64,000 nucleotides of DNA from positions 1 through 64,000 of the forward strand of contig JAHDOI010000024.1 in NCBI GenBank assembly GCA_018434945.1. Reading direction: 5' to 3'. The notes beneath the pieces are model-generated. The model ran no database searches. It had not been told where the DNA came from and saw only the letters and a program-made list of their open reading frames with translations. Positions 1 to 7,586 of this stretch are shown in pieces (position 1 is the first letter of the stretch; every line of letters starts with the position of its first letter). This DNA comes from Selenomonadales bacterium (GTDB lineage: Bacteria > Bacillota > Negativicutes > Sporomusales > UBA7701). The position numbers and the translations under genes are program-made.

Positions 1-37
1 CCCATTTGGTCTGTGTTTCCGTCCGTTCGCTGATCAT
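1..37 (-). CDS. 5' end of an unidentified gene (partial)
   Basis: Only the first twelve codons (MISERTETQTKW) lie in the window; the gene runs off the left edge. The ATG at 37 is chosen because AGGAGG at 45-50 lies seven bases upstream. A hairpin with a T-run lies just upstream. Too little is present to name a family. Confidence 0.6.
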   Translation of the reverse strand, partial: MISERTETQTKW

Positions 38-51
38 ATCGGTTCCTCCTC

Positions 52-90
52 AAAAAAGAATTCCCATGTACTTATTCGCCATGGGAATTC
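52..90 (-). terminator. Perfect 11-bp hairpin with T-run, minus strand
   Basis: GAATTCCCATG (58-68) pairs perfectly with CATGGGAATTC (80-90) around an 11-base loop. On the minus strand six Ts follow, at 57-52. It sits directly before the ribosome site of the gene leaving the window, so it may be an upstream terminator or an attenuator of that gene. Confidence 0.6.
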
Positions 91-139
91 AAAAATCATT
101 TTCCGCTATTTAACTTCTTGGGACTTTTAAAACAACCTG

Positions 140-164
140 AAAAGACCCTCCAGGAGGGTCTTTT
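140..164 (-). terminator. Rubredoxin terminator (bidirectional)
   Basis: AAAAGACCCTC (140-150) pairs with GAGGGTCTTTT (154-164) across a three-base loop, ten bases beyond the rubredoxin stop codon. The stem is bounded by A and T runs, so it can act in both directions. Confidence 0.8.
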
Positions 165-173
165 CTTGCACTC

Positions 174-332
174 TTACAGCTTCGTGAACTGATCCTTGCC
201 CACGCCGCACACCGGGCACACCCAGTCGTCGGGGATGTCCTCGAACTTCGTCCCGGCCGCGATGCCGTGCTCGGGATCGCCCGCCGCCTCGTCGTACACA
301 TAGCCGCACACGCTGCACTCCCACTTCGCCAT
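174..332 (-). CDS. Rubredoxin
   Basis: This is a 52-residue one-electron carrier of the cytoplasm. Two CxxCG motifs (CSVCG, Cys6/Cys9, and CPVCG, Cys39/Cys42) provide the four cysteine ligands of the iron site, and the family signature around DDWVCPVCG is intact. The length is exactly that of clostridial rubredoxins. ATG at 332 is preceded by AGGAGG about seven bases upstream and a terminator follows the stop, so the gene looks monocistronic. In anaerobes of this kind rubredoxin usually passes electrons to oxygen- or superoxide-detoxifying enzymes; no partner gene is adjacent here, so the partner is unknown. Confidence 0.96.
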   Translation of the reverse strand: MAKWECSVCGYVYDEAAGDPEHGIAAGTKFEDIPDDWVCPVCGVGKDQFTKL

Positions 333-412
333 AGCCAATCCTCCTTAATAGTTGCTGTTATATAGATTTTACCAACAACAACGCCAAAAGGCAAATCAAG
401 CTTATTAGCACC

Positions 413-537
413 ATCGGCCGTTCAGAAGCCTTCAGATACAAGGCGCACCGCAGGCGGCGCGGCGACGCGTACTCGGACGTACGCTAGCAAGACCGCCGAG
501 GAGCAACGCAGTAGATGATGGCTTATCAACGGCCGAT
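413..537. repeat. Palindromic intergenic element, family A, copy 1
   Basis: ATCGGCCGTT (413-422) is the perfect complement of AACGGCCGAT (528-537). Inside lies the family-A core: CAGATACAAGGCGCACCG, the hairpin GCGTAC-TCGGAC-GTACGC, GCTAGCAAG and GAGGAGCAACGC. The right arm overlaps the stop codon of the symporter gene by one base, so the element occupies that gene's terminator position. Confidence 0.85.
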
Positions 538-2129
538 CACACCGCTTCTTCCTTGACCTCCAGCGCCCCCTCCGCCGCCGGCTGGGTCGCCATGCTCACC
601 GCCCACAGCGTCAGCGCGCTGATCGGCAGCGTTATCATCAGCGGGTCGATATACGTCCACGGGGCCGACGCCAGCGACTTCACCCCGAACAGGCTCTGGC
701 ACACGCCGAAAATCGCCGCCTCCTTCTCATGCACCACCAGCACAAGCACGAGATACGTCACGCTGGCCGCCACCATGCTCCAGGCCGCTCCGGCCGGCGT
801 CACCCTCGGCCAGTAAAGCGCGGCGGCGTACATCGGCAGGAAGGCCGAAGCGCAGAAACCGAAAAACAGCGCCGTCGCGATGGCGATGATCCCCGGCGGC
901 AGCAGCAGCGACAGCGCCAACGTCAGCGCGAAGCCCGCCACCGTCCCCGCCCGGTTCAGCAGCAGCGTCCGCCTGTCGCTCCGCCCCCGGCCGGGGTTGA
1001 GGTCGTAGGAGAGCGAGCTCGAAATCAGGTGGAACTGCCCGCTGAGCGTCGACATCGCCGCCGACAGCAGCGTGAACAGGAACAGATACTTCAGCCATTC
1101 GGGCATCGCCTGGGCGATGAACAAGGGGATCACCCTGTCGACATTGGGCGCCGCGCCGCCGGCGGCCGTAGCCGCCAGAGCCAGCCTGCCGGACGCCTCC
1201 ACGAAATAGACGTTGGACAACGCGCCGACCGTAAACGCCACCCCGGTCATGAAGAGGATGAAAACCCCGCCGACCCCCAACGCCCGGTTAAGATCGCGCG
1301 AACTGGCCACCGTCATATAGCGCACCGCCAGCTGCGGCTGGGCCAGCACGCCGATGCCCACCCCCAGGACGAGCGTGGAAACCACGAACCACCAGATCTC
1401 CGAGCCGAATGCCGGCATCGACGCCCAGCCCTGATGGCCCTTAGCCGCCAGCGCCGCCGGCACCAGCGCCCTTAAAGCCTCCAGCTTGCCGTGGGCGGCC
1501 GTCACCCCGCCCAGCTTCACATACGTCAGCACGATCAGAACCGCCATACTGACGAACATTATCGTCGACTGAAAAGCATCGTTGTAGATCACGCCCCGCA
1601 GGCCGCCGAAATATACGTAGCCGAGAACGATGGCGGCGAACACCGTCAGGGCGGCGACGTAATCCATCCCCAGCGCCTCCTCCATATAGCGGGCCCCGCC
1701 GATCATCACCGCCGCAGCGTACAGCGGCATCGTCAGGCTGAGCACCCCCGCCGCGAACCGCCGGATGAAGGGCGACTGGAAGCGGGCGCCGAGGAACTCG
1801 GGGAATGTGTTGACCTTAAGAGCGTGGGCCATCGCCCGCGTCTTGAGGCCGAACACCACGAACGCCACGAAAATGCCGACAAAGATATTGAACACCGTCA
1901 GCCACAGCAGGCTCATCCCGTACACCCCGGCCGCGCCGCCGAAACCGACGATCGCCGACGTCGAAATGAACGTCGAACCGTAAGCGAGCGCCATCAACAC
2001 CGGGTGGACGTTGCCGCCGGCGATCAGGTAGTCGCGCGAAGACTTCGTATGGCGATATCCCAGGTAGCCCAGCAGGGACGTGGCCCCGACGAACAACGCC
2101 AGCATCCCGTAAAGCAGATAATAATTCAT
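537..2129 (-). CDS. Sodium:solute symporter (SSS family), T-box controlled
   Basis: A 530-residue integral membrane protein of the SSS family, about thirteen hydrophobic segments, expected to couple sodium entry to uptake of an organic solute. The N-terminal YLIAGGNVHP and the following STFISTSAIVGFGGAAG stretch match the family core. I chose ATG at 2129 over an upstream TTG at 2147 because AAAGGA lies ten bases before it and the TTG would overlap that site. A 35-residue accessory peptide gene precedes it, and a T-box leader upstream of both means expression responds to an uncharged tRNA, which points to an amino acid or related compound as substrate. The exact substrate cannot be read from the sequence. 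Confidence 0.9.
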   Translation of the reverse strand: MNYYLLYGMLALFVGATSLLGYLGYRHTKSSRDYLIAGGNVHPVLMALAYGSTFISTSAIVGFGGAAGVYGMSLLWLTVFNIFVGIFVAFVVFGLKTRAMAHALKVNTFPEFLGARFQSPFIRRFAAGVLSLTMPLYAAAVMIGGARYMEEALGMDYVAALTVFAAIVLGYVYFGGLRGVIYNDAFQSTIMFVSMAVLIVLTYVKLGGVTAAHGKLEALRALVPAALAAKGHQGWASMPAFGSEIWWFVVSTLVLGVGIGVLAQPQLAVRYMTVASSRDLNRALGVGGVFILFMTGVAFTVGALSNVYFVEASGRLALAATAAGGAAPNVDRVIPLFIAQAMPEWLKYLFLFTLLSAAMSTLSGQFHLISSSLSYDLNPGRGRSDRRTLLLNRAGTVAGFALTLALSLLLPPGIIAIATALFFGFCASAFLPMYAAALYWPRVTPAGAAWSMVAASVTYLVLVLVVHEKEAAIFGVCQSLFGVKSLASAPWTYIDPLMITLPISALTLWAVSMATQPAAEGALEVKEEAV

Positions 2130-2165
2130 ATCATTCAGTCCTTTCAATTATTCTTGAACTGCCGT

Positions 2166-2273
2166 CTACTCCCGCCGGCATCCCGTCAAAACCGCCCAGC
2201 CCACGCACAGCCCCGCCGCGCCCAGGCACAGCAGATAAGCGGCGATTATCCACGGATCGCTCAAACCCAGCAC
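2166..2273 (-). CDS. Symporter small accessory protein (35 aa)
   Basis: GTG at 2273 with GGAGGTGA upstream opens a 35-codon frame giving MLGLSDPWIIAAYLLCLGAA and a further hydrophobic stretch, ending GCRRE. It is a single transmembrane helix starting with the LGLSDPWI motif that I recognise from small peptides encoded immediately upstream of SSS symporters in Firmicutes. It lies 36 bases before the symporter start and under the same T-box. It probably assembles with or stabilises the transporter; that role is inferred from gene pairing. Confidence 0.82.
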   Translation of the reverse strand: MLGLSDPWIIAAYLLCLGAAGLCVGWAVLTGCRRE

Positions 2274-2289
2274 TTATACCTCACCTCCT

Positions 2290-2631
2290 TCACGGGCGAA
2301 AATACAAAACTCCCGCCCCTTGTGCAAAAAGGGGCGGGAGAATAATATCCCGCGGTACCACCCTCATTGGATAACACGGCTAACGCCGCGCATCCGTCTC
2401 ATCAGGATACGGGCAGGCCGACCCGCCGATATCCCCTTCCCTGTAACGGCGGAAGACCCGGCGAAGCCTACCAGCCGCCTTCCGGCGGCCTTCAGCCAGC
2501 AACTCCGAGGAGAACTTCGACTTCGTCGTCCGCACCGGGCTCACACCTTGCCCCGGCTCTCTGGGCCGAACTCCCAAGCCTACTTTTCCTCTTCATGGTA
2601 TTTCTGGGCTGCTATTAAGTTAATTGCATTA
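2290..2631 (-). promoter_or_regulatory. T-box leader (tRNA-sensing riboswitch)
   Basis: Read on the minus strand the leader has AGTAGGC (loop E side), AGAGAGCCGGGGCAAGG (stem I tip), then the diagnostic antiterminator GGGTGGTACCGCGG at 2350-2363. An intrinsic terminator follows: CTCCCGCCCCTT and AAGGGGCGGGAG, 2310-2340, then TTTTGT. By alignment with the glyQS leader (GAA-N-specifier-N-stem), the specifier would be TTC (Phe) at 2512-2514, although the next base is T where most T-boxes have a purine, so the amino acid is tentative. It controls the small accessory gene and the SSS symporter. Confidence 0.93.
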
Positions 2632-2660
2632 ATTGTAACTTTATCAATCAACCAAGTCAA
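2632..2660 (-). promoter_or_regulatory. Sigma-A promoter of the T-box transcript
   Basis: TTGACT at 2660-2655 and TACAAT at 2637-2632 are separated by exactly 17 bases, placing the transcript start just before the T-box stem I. Confidence 0.8.
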
Positions 2661-2739
2661 TACATTTTTAATATTTGTAATTAATGTCTCCCGTCAGTCT
2701 ACAAACCTCCATCGTTATTCCATAATACGCAAAACCAAA

Positions 2740-2860
2740 GGCCGTTCAGAAGGCCCCAGATGCTAGGCGGCTCCGTCGGGTGGGCAGCGCCGCGTACTTG
2801 GCGTGTACGCAAGCAACTACCCGACGGAACAACAACGCAGATGGGGCCTTATCAACGGCC
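2740..2860. repeat. Palindromic intergenic element, family A, copy 2
   Basis: GGCCGTTCAGAAGGCCCCA pairs with TGGGGCCTTATCAACGGCC apart from small internal mismatches. The core is diverged (GCGTAC...GTACGC hairpin kept) and ends GCAGATGG. It lies upstream of the T-box promoter rather than next to a stop codon. Confidence 0.75.
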
Positions 2861-2869
2861 GGGAATTCA

Positions 2870-3320
2870 CAAACGGGGCAAAGGCCCGCAATGATCTACG
2901 CTACAGCCTACCCCGATCATTACATACCTATACGCAACCTTTCGGCTACGCACAAGCATTACACAACCGGCGCAGACCTTTGCTCGACTGCCAGAAGTAC
3001 CTGCCGAACCTGCCGCAGTCTCCCGACAGCGACAGACCCAAGTACAGTTTTCCGGGAAACCTCTCCGGCACCCCTGACAATCTTAGCTCGACCGCCATAC
3101 ATCCCTTTTGACCACACGACAACAGTTGGGCTGCCGTACAGCCTTACAAGACACATGACGATCTGCCCGCCGACTAACGCCGAACCCCGGGTGAGATCCG
3201 ACGCCAATCTTTGGCCGACCGATACCGGACCCCGGATGAGATCCGACACCGCTCTTGGCTCGACCATTACGAATCTCTGCGTTACTATTATGGCCTAAAA
3301 AACCGCCATCATGCATGGAA
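2870..3320. other. Intergenic stretch with a 45-bp tandem repeat, no gene seen
   Basis: No frame here has a convincing ribosome site or a recognisable protein. From 3171 to about 3275 a unit of about 45 bp recurs (CGACTAACGCC..., CGACCGATACC..., CGACCATTACG...), containing GATGAGATCCGAC or a near copy. Open frames of 77-102 codons on the minus strand across it have low-complexity products and are probably chance. Confidence 0.5.
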
Positions 3321-3324
3321 AAAA

Positions 3325-3447
3325 TAGACTGCGTAGGAAATCCATCTGCGGCGTTGCTCCTCAGAGCGCTTGCTAGCGTACATCCGAGTACGCGTCGCGG
3401 CGCGCTCTTCCGGTGCGCCTTGCATCTGGAGCTTCCTACGCAGTCTA
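3325..3447. repeat. Palindromic intergenic element, family A, copy 3 (inverted)
   Basis: TAGACTGCGTAGGAA (3325-3339) and TTCCTACGCAGTCTA (3433-3447) are a perfect 15-bp inverted repeat. The core reads CCATCTGCGGCGTTGCTCC...GCATCTGG, the reverse of copies 1, 2, 4 and 6. On the minus strand the second arm is followed by TTTTTT, so the arms look like the mobA terminator stem with the element in its loop. Confidence 0.88.
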
Positions 3448-3464
3448 AAAATTACTTACTGCTA

Positions 3465-4058
3465 TCAGCGTCCGAAACCCGGCGGCAGGTCGTCGGGACT
3501 GTTCATATTCCGCAGCATCGCCAGTTCCGCGTCGAATACGGCCAGCTCATCCTTGCCCACGCGGCGCAAATTCACTTGCTCGTAAAAATCGACCACCCGG
3601 TAACGGCCGCCCGCCAAGAGCGCCTCGACCGCCGGCAGGCAGCGGTGATGATAAACGGCGTGCAGCGGATTGAAATGCCCGTCCACATAAGGCACCGCCG
3701 CGTCGTAACCCTCGGCCGCCTTCGCCATATAGGCGACGGCGTCGCTCCGCAGGTACGGCATGTCGCAGGCGGCCACGAAGCTGTAGCCCTCCCCCGCCGC
3801 CAGCAGCCCCGCGTGGATGCCGGCCAGCGGCCCGCAGCCCCGGTAGCGGTCGGCCACCACCGCCACCTCCGCCAGGCCGATCGTCCGCGGCACGTTGCTC
3901 ACCACTATCAGGCGCCGGCAGACGGGCGCCAGCGCCGCCAGCACCGTATTGAGGAGATCGCCGTCCCCCCACGGCAGGCTGGCCTTATCCCGGCCCATGC
4001 GGGTGCTGCGGCCGCCGGCCAGCACGATCCCGGACAGCGGCGCGATAATATCAGCCAT
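3465..4058 (-). CDS. mobA: Molybdenum cofactor guanylyltransferase
   Basis: A 197-residue cytoplasmic enzyme that transfers GMP from GTP to molybdopterin, forming the guanine dinucleotide cofactor of DMSO-reductase-family enzymes. The N-terminal nucleotide-binding signature LAGGRSTRMGRDK (residues 13-25) and the metal-binding region with AACDMPYL are present, and the length fits MobA. ATG at 4058 overlaps the end of uvrC by eight bases, so translation is probably coupled to it. The presence of MobA implies molybdoenzymes elsewhere in the genome. A MobA-like nucleotidyltransferase with another substrate is possible but less likely given the conserved motifs. Confidence 0.92.
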   Translation of the reverse strand: MADIIAPLSGIVLAGGRSTRMGRDKASLPWGDGDLLNTVLAALAPVCRRLIVVSNVPRTIGLAEVAVVADRYRGCGPLAGIHAGLLAAGEGYSFVAACDMPYLRSDAVAYMAKAAEGYDAAVPYVDGHFNPLHAVYHHRCLPAVEALLAGGRYRVVDFYEQVNLRRVGKDELAVFDAELAMLRNMNSPDDLPPGFGR

Positions 4059-5859
4059 CTTTCCCCTCCCGGCGCTGGAAGAATGCGTACACCGCCTCGG
4101 CAGCCGGCCGCGTCATCCCCGGCACCGCCGCCAGCTCCTCCACCGCCGCCGCCTTGATCTTCGCCAGGCTGCCGAAATGCTCCCACAACGCCTTGCGGCG
4201 GGCCGGGCCGATCCCCGGCACATGATCGAGCACCGACACCAGGTTGCGGCGGGCCCGAAGCTTGCGGTGGTAGGTTATCGCGAAGCGGTGGGCCTCGTCG
4301 CGGATGCGCTGCACCAGGAAAAGCGCCTGCGAGCTGCGCGGCAGGATGAGCGGCTCGCTCTCCCCCTCGCGGAAAATATGCTCGAACTCCTTCGCCAGTC
4401 CCAAAACCGGCACAGCGACCCCCAGCCCGCGGATGACCGCCAGGGCGGCGCTCAGCTGCCCCTTGCCGCCGTCGATAATGACAAGGTCGGGCAGCGGCCC
4501 CTCCGCCCCCCGGAACCGGCGGCCGACCACCTCCGCCATCGAGCGGAAATCGTCCGGCTTGCCCTCCACCGTCTTCAGCTTATAGCGGCGATACTCGTCC
4601 TTGTTGGCCGCGCCGTCCTCGAACACCACCATCGACGCCACCGTCTCCGCCCCCTGGATGTGGGAAATATCGAAACACTCGATCCGCGCCGGCGGCGCCG
4701 GCAGACCGAGGTACGCCGCCAGCTCCGCCACCGCCCCGGCCGTCCGCCCCGTGTCGGCCGCCAGGCGGGCCGCCTGCTCGTCCAGCACCACCGCCGCGTT
4801 ATCGGCGGCCATCGTCACAAGATCGCGTTTCGTGCCGCGCTTCGGCGCCTCCACCCTCACCCGGCCGCCCTTCAGGCCGCCCAGCCACTCGGCCAGCAGC
4901 TCCTGCTCCGGCAGCGCCTCAGGCAGCAGCACCTCGCGCGGGATGAACGCCGCCTGGCTGTAATACTGCTTCACGAACGCCGCCAGCACAGCGGTATCCT
5001 CCTCGTCCTCGCCGCCGGTCAGCAGGAAATGTTCCCGCCCCACCAGCTTGCCGCTGCGGATGAAGAACACCTGGGCGCACGTCCCGGCCGCCGACCGCGC
5101 CAGGCCGATCGCGTCCTGGTCGCCGGCGCCGGTCACGATATTCTGTTTCTCCACCACCTTCTCCACCGACGCCAACTGGTCGCGCAGGCGGGCGGCCCGC
5201 TCGAACTCCAGATTCGCGGCCGCCTCGGCCATCCGGCGCCTCAGCTCCCTCACCACATCGTCCGAACGGCCCTCAAGCAGCAGCAGCACCGCCCGGATCA
5301 TCTCCCCGTATGTCTTCTCGTCCACCTTGCCGGCGCAGGGCGCCAGGCACCGCTTGATATGGTGCTGCAGGCACGGCCTGGGGGCGTCCAGCTTGCGGCA
5401 GGTGCGCAGCGGAAAAAGGCGGCGCAGCAGGGCGATCGTCGCGTGGATCGCCCCCGCGTCGGTATAAGGGCCGAAATAGCGCGCCCCGTCCTTCACCACC
5501 CGCCGCGTCACGAAAACCTGGGGATACGGCTCGTTCACCGTCACCTTCACATACGGGAAGCTCTTGTCGTCCCGCAGGCTGATATTGTACTTCGGGCGGT
5601 GCTTCTTGATCAGGTTGCATTCCAGGATCAGCGCCTCGATCTCCGACGCCGTCACGATGAACTCCAGGTCGGCGATGCGGGCCACCAGCGCCAGCGTCTT
5701 CGGCGAATGAGCGCGGCTGGTCTGGAAATAAGAGCGCACCCTGTTCTTCAGGTTGACCGCCTTGCCGACATAAATGATCCGGCCGCCGGCGTCCTTCATC
5801 AGGTACACGCCCGGCTTATCCGGCAGATGACTCAGTTTTTCCGTCAGCTCGCTCGCCAT
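4051..5859 (-). CDS. uvrC: Excinuclease ABC subunit C
   Basis: A 602-residue nuclease of nucleotide excision repair that cuts the damaged strand on both sides of a lesion marked by UvrB. Visible are the GIY-YIG nuclease domain (GVYLM...IYVGKA, about residues 15-90), a UVR motif (FERAARLRDQLA, around residue 205), the RNase H-like second nuclease and C-terminal helix-hairpin-helix motifs (VPGIGPARRKAL). ATG at 5859 is chosen because GGGAGG lies six bases upstream; the open frame extends six codons further to a TTG. It overlaps mobA. The other subunits, uvrA and uvrB, lie 12 kb away on the same strand. Confidence 0.97.
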   Translation of the reverse strand: MASELTEKLSHLPDKPGVYLMKDAGGRIIYVGKAVNLKNRVRSYFQTSRAHSPKTLALVARIADLEFIVTASEIEALILECNLIKKHRPKYNISLRDDKSFPYVKVTVNEPYPQVFVTRRVVKDGARYFGPYTDAGAIHATIALLRRLFPLRTCRKLDAPRPCLQHHIKRCLAPCAGKVDEKTYGEMIRAVLLLLEGRSDDVVRELRRRMAEAAANLEFERAARLRDQLASVEKVVEKQNIVTGAGDQDAIGLARSAAGTCAQVFFIRSGKLVGREHFLLTGGEDEEDTAVLAAFVKQYYSQAAFIPREVLLPEALPEQELLAEWLGGLKGGRVRVEAPKRGTKRDLVTMAADNAAVVLDEQAARLAADTGRTAGAVAELAAYLGLPAPPARIECFDISHIQGAETVASMVVFEDGAANKDEYRRYKLKTVEGKPDDFRSMAEVVGRRFRGAEGPLPDLVIIDGGKGQLSAALAVIRGLGVAVPVLGLAKEFEHIFREGESEPLILPRSSQALFLVQRIRDEAHRFAITYHRKLRARRNLVSVLDHVPGIGPARRKALWEHFGSLAKIKAAAVEELAAVPGMTRPAAEAVYAFFQRREGKDG

Positions 5860-5963
5860 GAACAGCCTCCCGCGCAAAACATCGTACTTGTATTATAGCA
5901 AGCCGCACGGCTCGGCGCCAGGTTCCGGCCGCGTCACCGCCGCCGCTCCCCCCTCCCGCCGCC

Positions 5964-5997
5964 TCAAAAAGCAAGCGGCCGGCTATTCGCCGGCCGC
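5964..5997 (-). terminator. Terminator after the 56-residue gene
   Basis: GCGGCCGGC (5975-5983) pairs with GCCGGCCGC (5989-5997), and on the minus strand TTGCTTTTTG follows. It separates the riboswitch operon from uvrC. Confidence 0.8.
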
Positions 5998-6018
5998 AAC
6001 AACGCTGCCCTATTGCCC

Positions 6019-6189
6019 TCATTCCTGCTCCTCGATATAAACGAACGGCACCTCGCGGCGGATAAGACAGGCGATATGCGCCTGCGTCAGGCGTCCGCCC
6101 TTCTCGAGAAGCACTATTCCCTCGCGGGAAACCACCTCGCGGCCCACCACCAACCCTGGCGTAAGCTCCTGGATAGCCACCTTCTTCAT
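6019..6189 (-). CDS. Small protein resembling the N-terminal segment of HD-GYP proteins
   Basis: A 56-residue frame beginning MKKVAIQELTPGLVVGREVV and ending FVYIEEQE. The pattern L-x-PG-x-V-x-x-x-x-V-x-x-x-x-G-x-x-LL-x-x-G, ending in a Tyr-rich strand, is the one found just before the catalytic domain in many HD-GYP phosphodiesterases; here it stands alone. ATG at 6189 has GAGGGGG upstream. It is the second gene behind a c-di-GMP riboswitch, which fits a role in that network, but the similarity is by eye and the function is unknown. Confidence 0.72.
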   Translation of the reverse strand: MKKVAIQELTPGLVVGREVVSREGIVLLEKGGRLTQAHIACLIRREVPFVYIEEQE

Positions 6190-6238
6190 GGCGCACCCCC
6201 TCTCCGAGATCCAAGACTACCGTCCATGCCTTTTCCCG

Positions 6239-6397
6239 TCAGTCTTTTATCTTGCGCAGATCCCTGACCTGAACCTGGCCTACCGGTCGCCGGAAAAAAC
6301 TCTTCGGCTCAGACACCGCCGAATAAACGTACGCGGCCAGCAAAACGACGATAATGCCCCCTGCGGCGAGCAAATATGCGAAATCCATGTCCGGCAT
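6239..6397 (-). CDS. Small single-pass membrane protein
   Basis: A 52-residue protein: MPDMDFAYLL, one strongly hydrophobic helix (about residues 6-26), then a basic tail ending in DLRKIKD. ATG at 6397 has GGAGGGGG eight bases upstream. It is the first gene downstream of the c-di-GMP riboswitch and is followed 49 bases later by the HD-GYP-associated small protein. I do not recognise a family; the layout suggests a small membrane component switched by c-di-GMP. Confidence 0.7.
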   Translation of the reverse strand: MPDMDFAYLLAAGGIIVVLLAAYVYSAVSEPKSFFRRPVGQVQVRDLRKIKD

Positions 6398-6518
6398 CCG
6401 CTTTTCCCCCTCCGCCGGCCGGTCGCGACCGCATCAGCGGGCTTACCCGACCGAATTAAAGAAATAACGCCAGTCAAACCACAGACTGCCGCAGAAAATC
6501 GACCCGCCCCGGCGGATA

Positions 6519-6596
6519 GGCAACCTGGCAGTCATAGACGATCCGTCCTTAGACCCATAGCTTTGCGTCCCTGTCTTTCGGCAGGTTTGCCGATTA
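6519..6596 (-). promoter_or_regulatory. Class I c-di-GMP riboswitch (GEMM), copy 1
   Basis: Minus-strand sequence contains GGCAAACC, a GAAA-capped stem, GGGACGCAAAGC, GGGTCTAAGG and the closing GACTGCCAGGTTGCC. The base preceding CAAAC is G (position 20 of the Vc2 aptamer), the c-di-GMP rather than cGAMP version. Downstream, ATCCGCC and GGGCGGGT (about 6502-6517) can form an expression hairpin. It controls the two small genes at 6019-6397. Confidence 0.92.
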
Positions 6597-6846
6597 TGAT
6601 ATTTTCGACAATTTTCTTCACAAATCCCTGTTATTGACTTAATCTTATCGTGTTTCTTCCTGGTTGGCAAGCCTTTTTTAGTACAAAAGTCTGAAAATAA
6701 TGGGAAATTTGTCCTATACTCCTCCCCCACCCCCTTCCGCCCGGGGCCCGGCGCCAGGCAGGGGGTATTTTCGCCCGCCGGAAAAAGGAAATTGCCTGCC
6801 GCTGCTTGAATATACCCACAGTAAAACGTCCGAAAGGGGTCTTATA

Positions 6847-7257
6847 ATGGCAACCGTAACAAACAAATACCTCGGCGACCTGCGCACCGAATGCGTGCAT
6901 CTTCAATCAGGCAACAAACTCATCACCGACGCCCCCGTAGACAACCAGGGCCGCGGCGAAGCCTTCTCCCCTACCGACCTCGTCGCCACCGCCTTCGGGT
7001 CCTGCGTCCTCACCATCATGGGCATCGCCGCCAAAACCCACGGCTTCTCCATCGAAGGCGCCGAAGTATCGACCACCAAAGTCATGGGCACCGACCCGCG
7101 CCGCATCGTCGAGCTCATCAGCGAATTCACCATGCCCCACGACAACTACAGCCCCAAGGAGAAAAAGATCATCGAACTCACCGCCAAGGAATGCCCCGTA
7201 TTCAACAGCCTCCACCCCGACATGAAAAAAACCATCACCTTCAAATACCGCTCCTAA
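6847..7257 (+). CDS. OsmC/Ohr-family protein
   Basis: A 136-residue cytoplasmic protein of the OsmC family, thiol peroxidases acting on organic hydroperoxides. The two family cysteines are visible: one in AFGSCVLTIMG (about residue 58) and one in ECPVFNSLHP (about residue 118). GAAAGGGG just upstream of the ATG is a good ribosome site. It stands alone on the plus strand, divergent from the riboswitch operon and with its own terminator. This subfamily (SGNKLITDAPVDNQG start) is often annotated only as OsmC-like, so substrate is unproven. Confidence 0.92.
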   Translation: MATVTNKYLGDLRTECVHLQSGNKLITDAPVDNQGRGEAFSPTDLVATAFGSCVLTIMGIAAKTHGFSIEGAEVSTTKVMGTDPRRIVELISEFTMPHDNYSPKEKKIIELTAKECPVFNSLHPDMKKTITFKYRS

Positions 7258-7286
7258 ACCCCTCCCCAGTAAGTAGCACCAAAACA

Positions 7287-7327
7287 AAAGAGACCGTCTG
7301 AGCGTTCTCGCTTCAGCCGGTCTCTTT
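7287..7327 (+). terminator. OsmC terminator
   Basis: AAAGAGACCG (7287-7296) pairs with CGGTCTCTTT (7318-7327), with further pairing of CTGA and TTCAG inside, thirty bases after the stop codon. Confidence 0.8.
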
Positions 7328-7347
7328 ATTTGTATCTTTGAATTGCC

Positions 7348-7583
7348 GGGATTGAGATAAAATGTTCCAGATGCAAGGCGTACCGGATAAGCAGGCACAC
7401 AACGCTTTAGCGTTGATGTGATCGCTTATACCCGAAAGGGTGCGAGCGCACCGCGACGCCGGCCCCGGATGGGCCAAGTGCCGGACGCGCCATGGATGGC
7501 GTGGGCGTCAGGCCGCGTACTCGGGCGTACGCTAGCAAGCGCTCTGAGGAACAACGCCGCAGATGGACATTTTAGCCAATCCC
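7348..7583. repeat. Palindromic intergenic element, family A, copy 4 (long form)
   Basis: Two-part arms: GGGATTG with CAATCCC, and TAAAATGT with ACATTTTA, enclosing CCAGATGC...GCAGATGG. The core carries an extra module with AACGCTTTAGCGTT inside TAAGCAGGCACAC...GTGATCGCTTA, also seen in copy 5 and in element B1. The right arm ends four bases from the stop codon of the MFS gene, in its terminator position. Confidence 0.87.
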
Positions 7584-7586
7584 CTC

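Noticed and set aside
2959-3316. Minus-strand frames of 102 and 77 codons
   Set aside because: They cover the 45-bp tandem repeat, overlap each other in different frames and lack initiation signals.
3895-5898. 667-codon plus-strand frame
   Set aside because: Antisense to uvrC; Arg/His/Leu-rich product without family features.
6519-6596. cGAMP (GEMM-Ib) riboswitch
   Set aside because: All three aptamers have G, not A, at the position before CAAAC that distinguishes c-di-GMP from cGAMP recognition.
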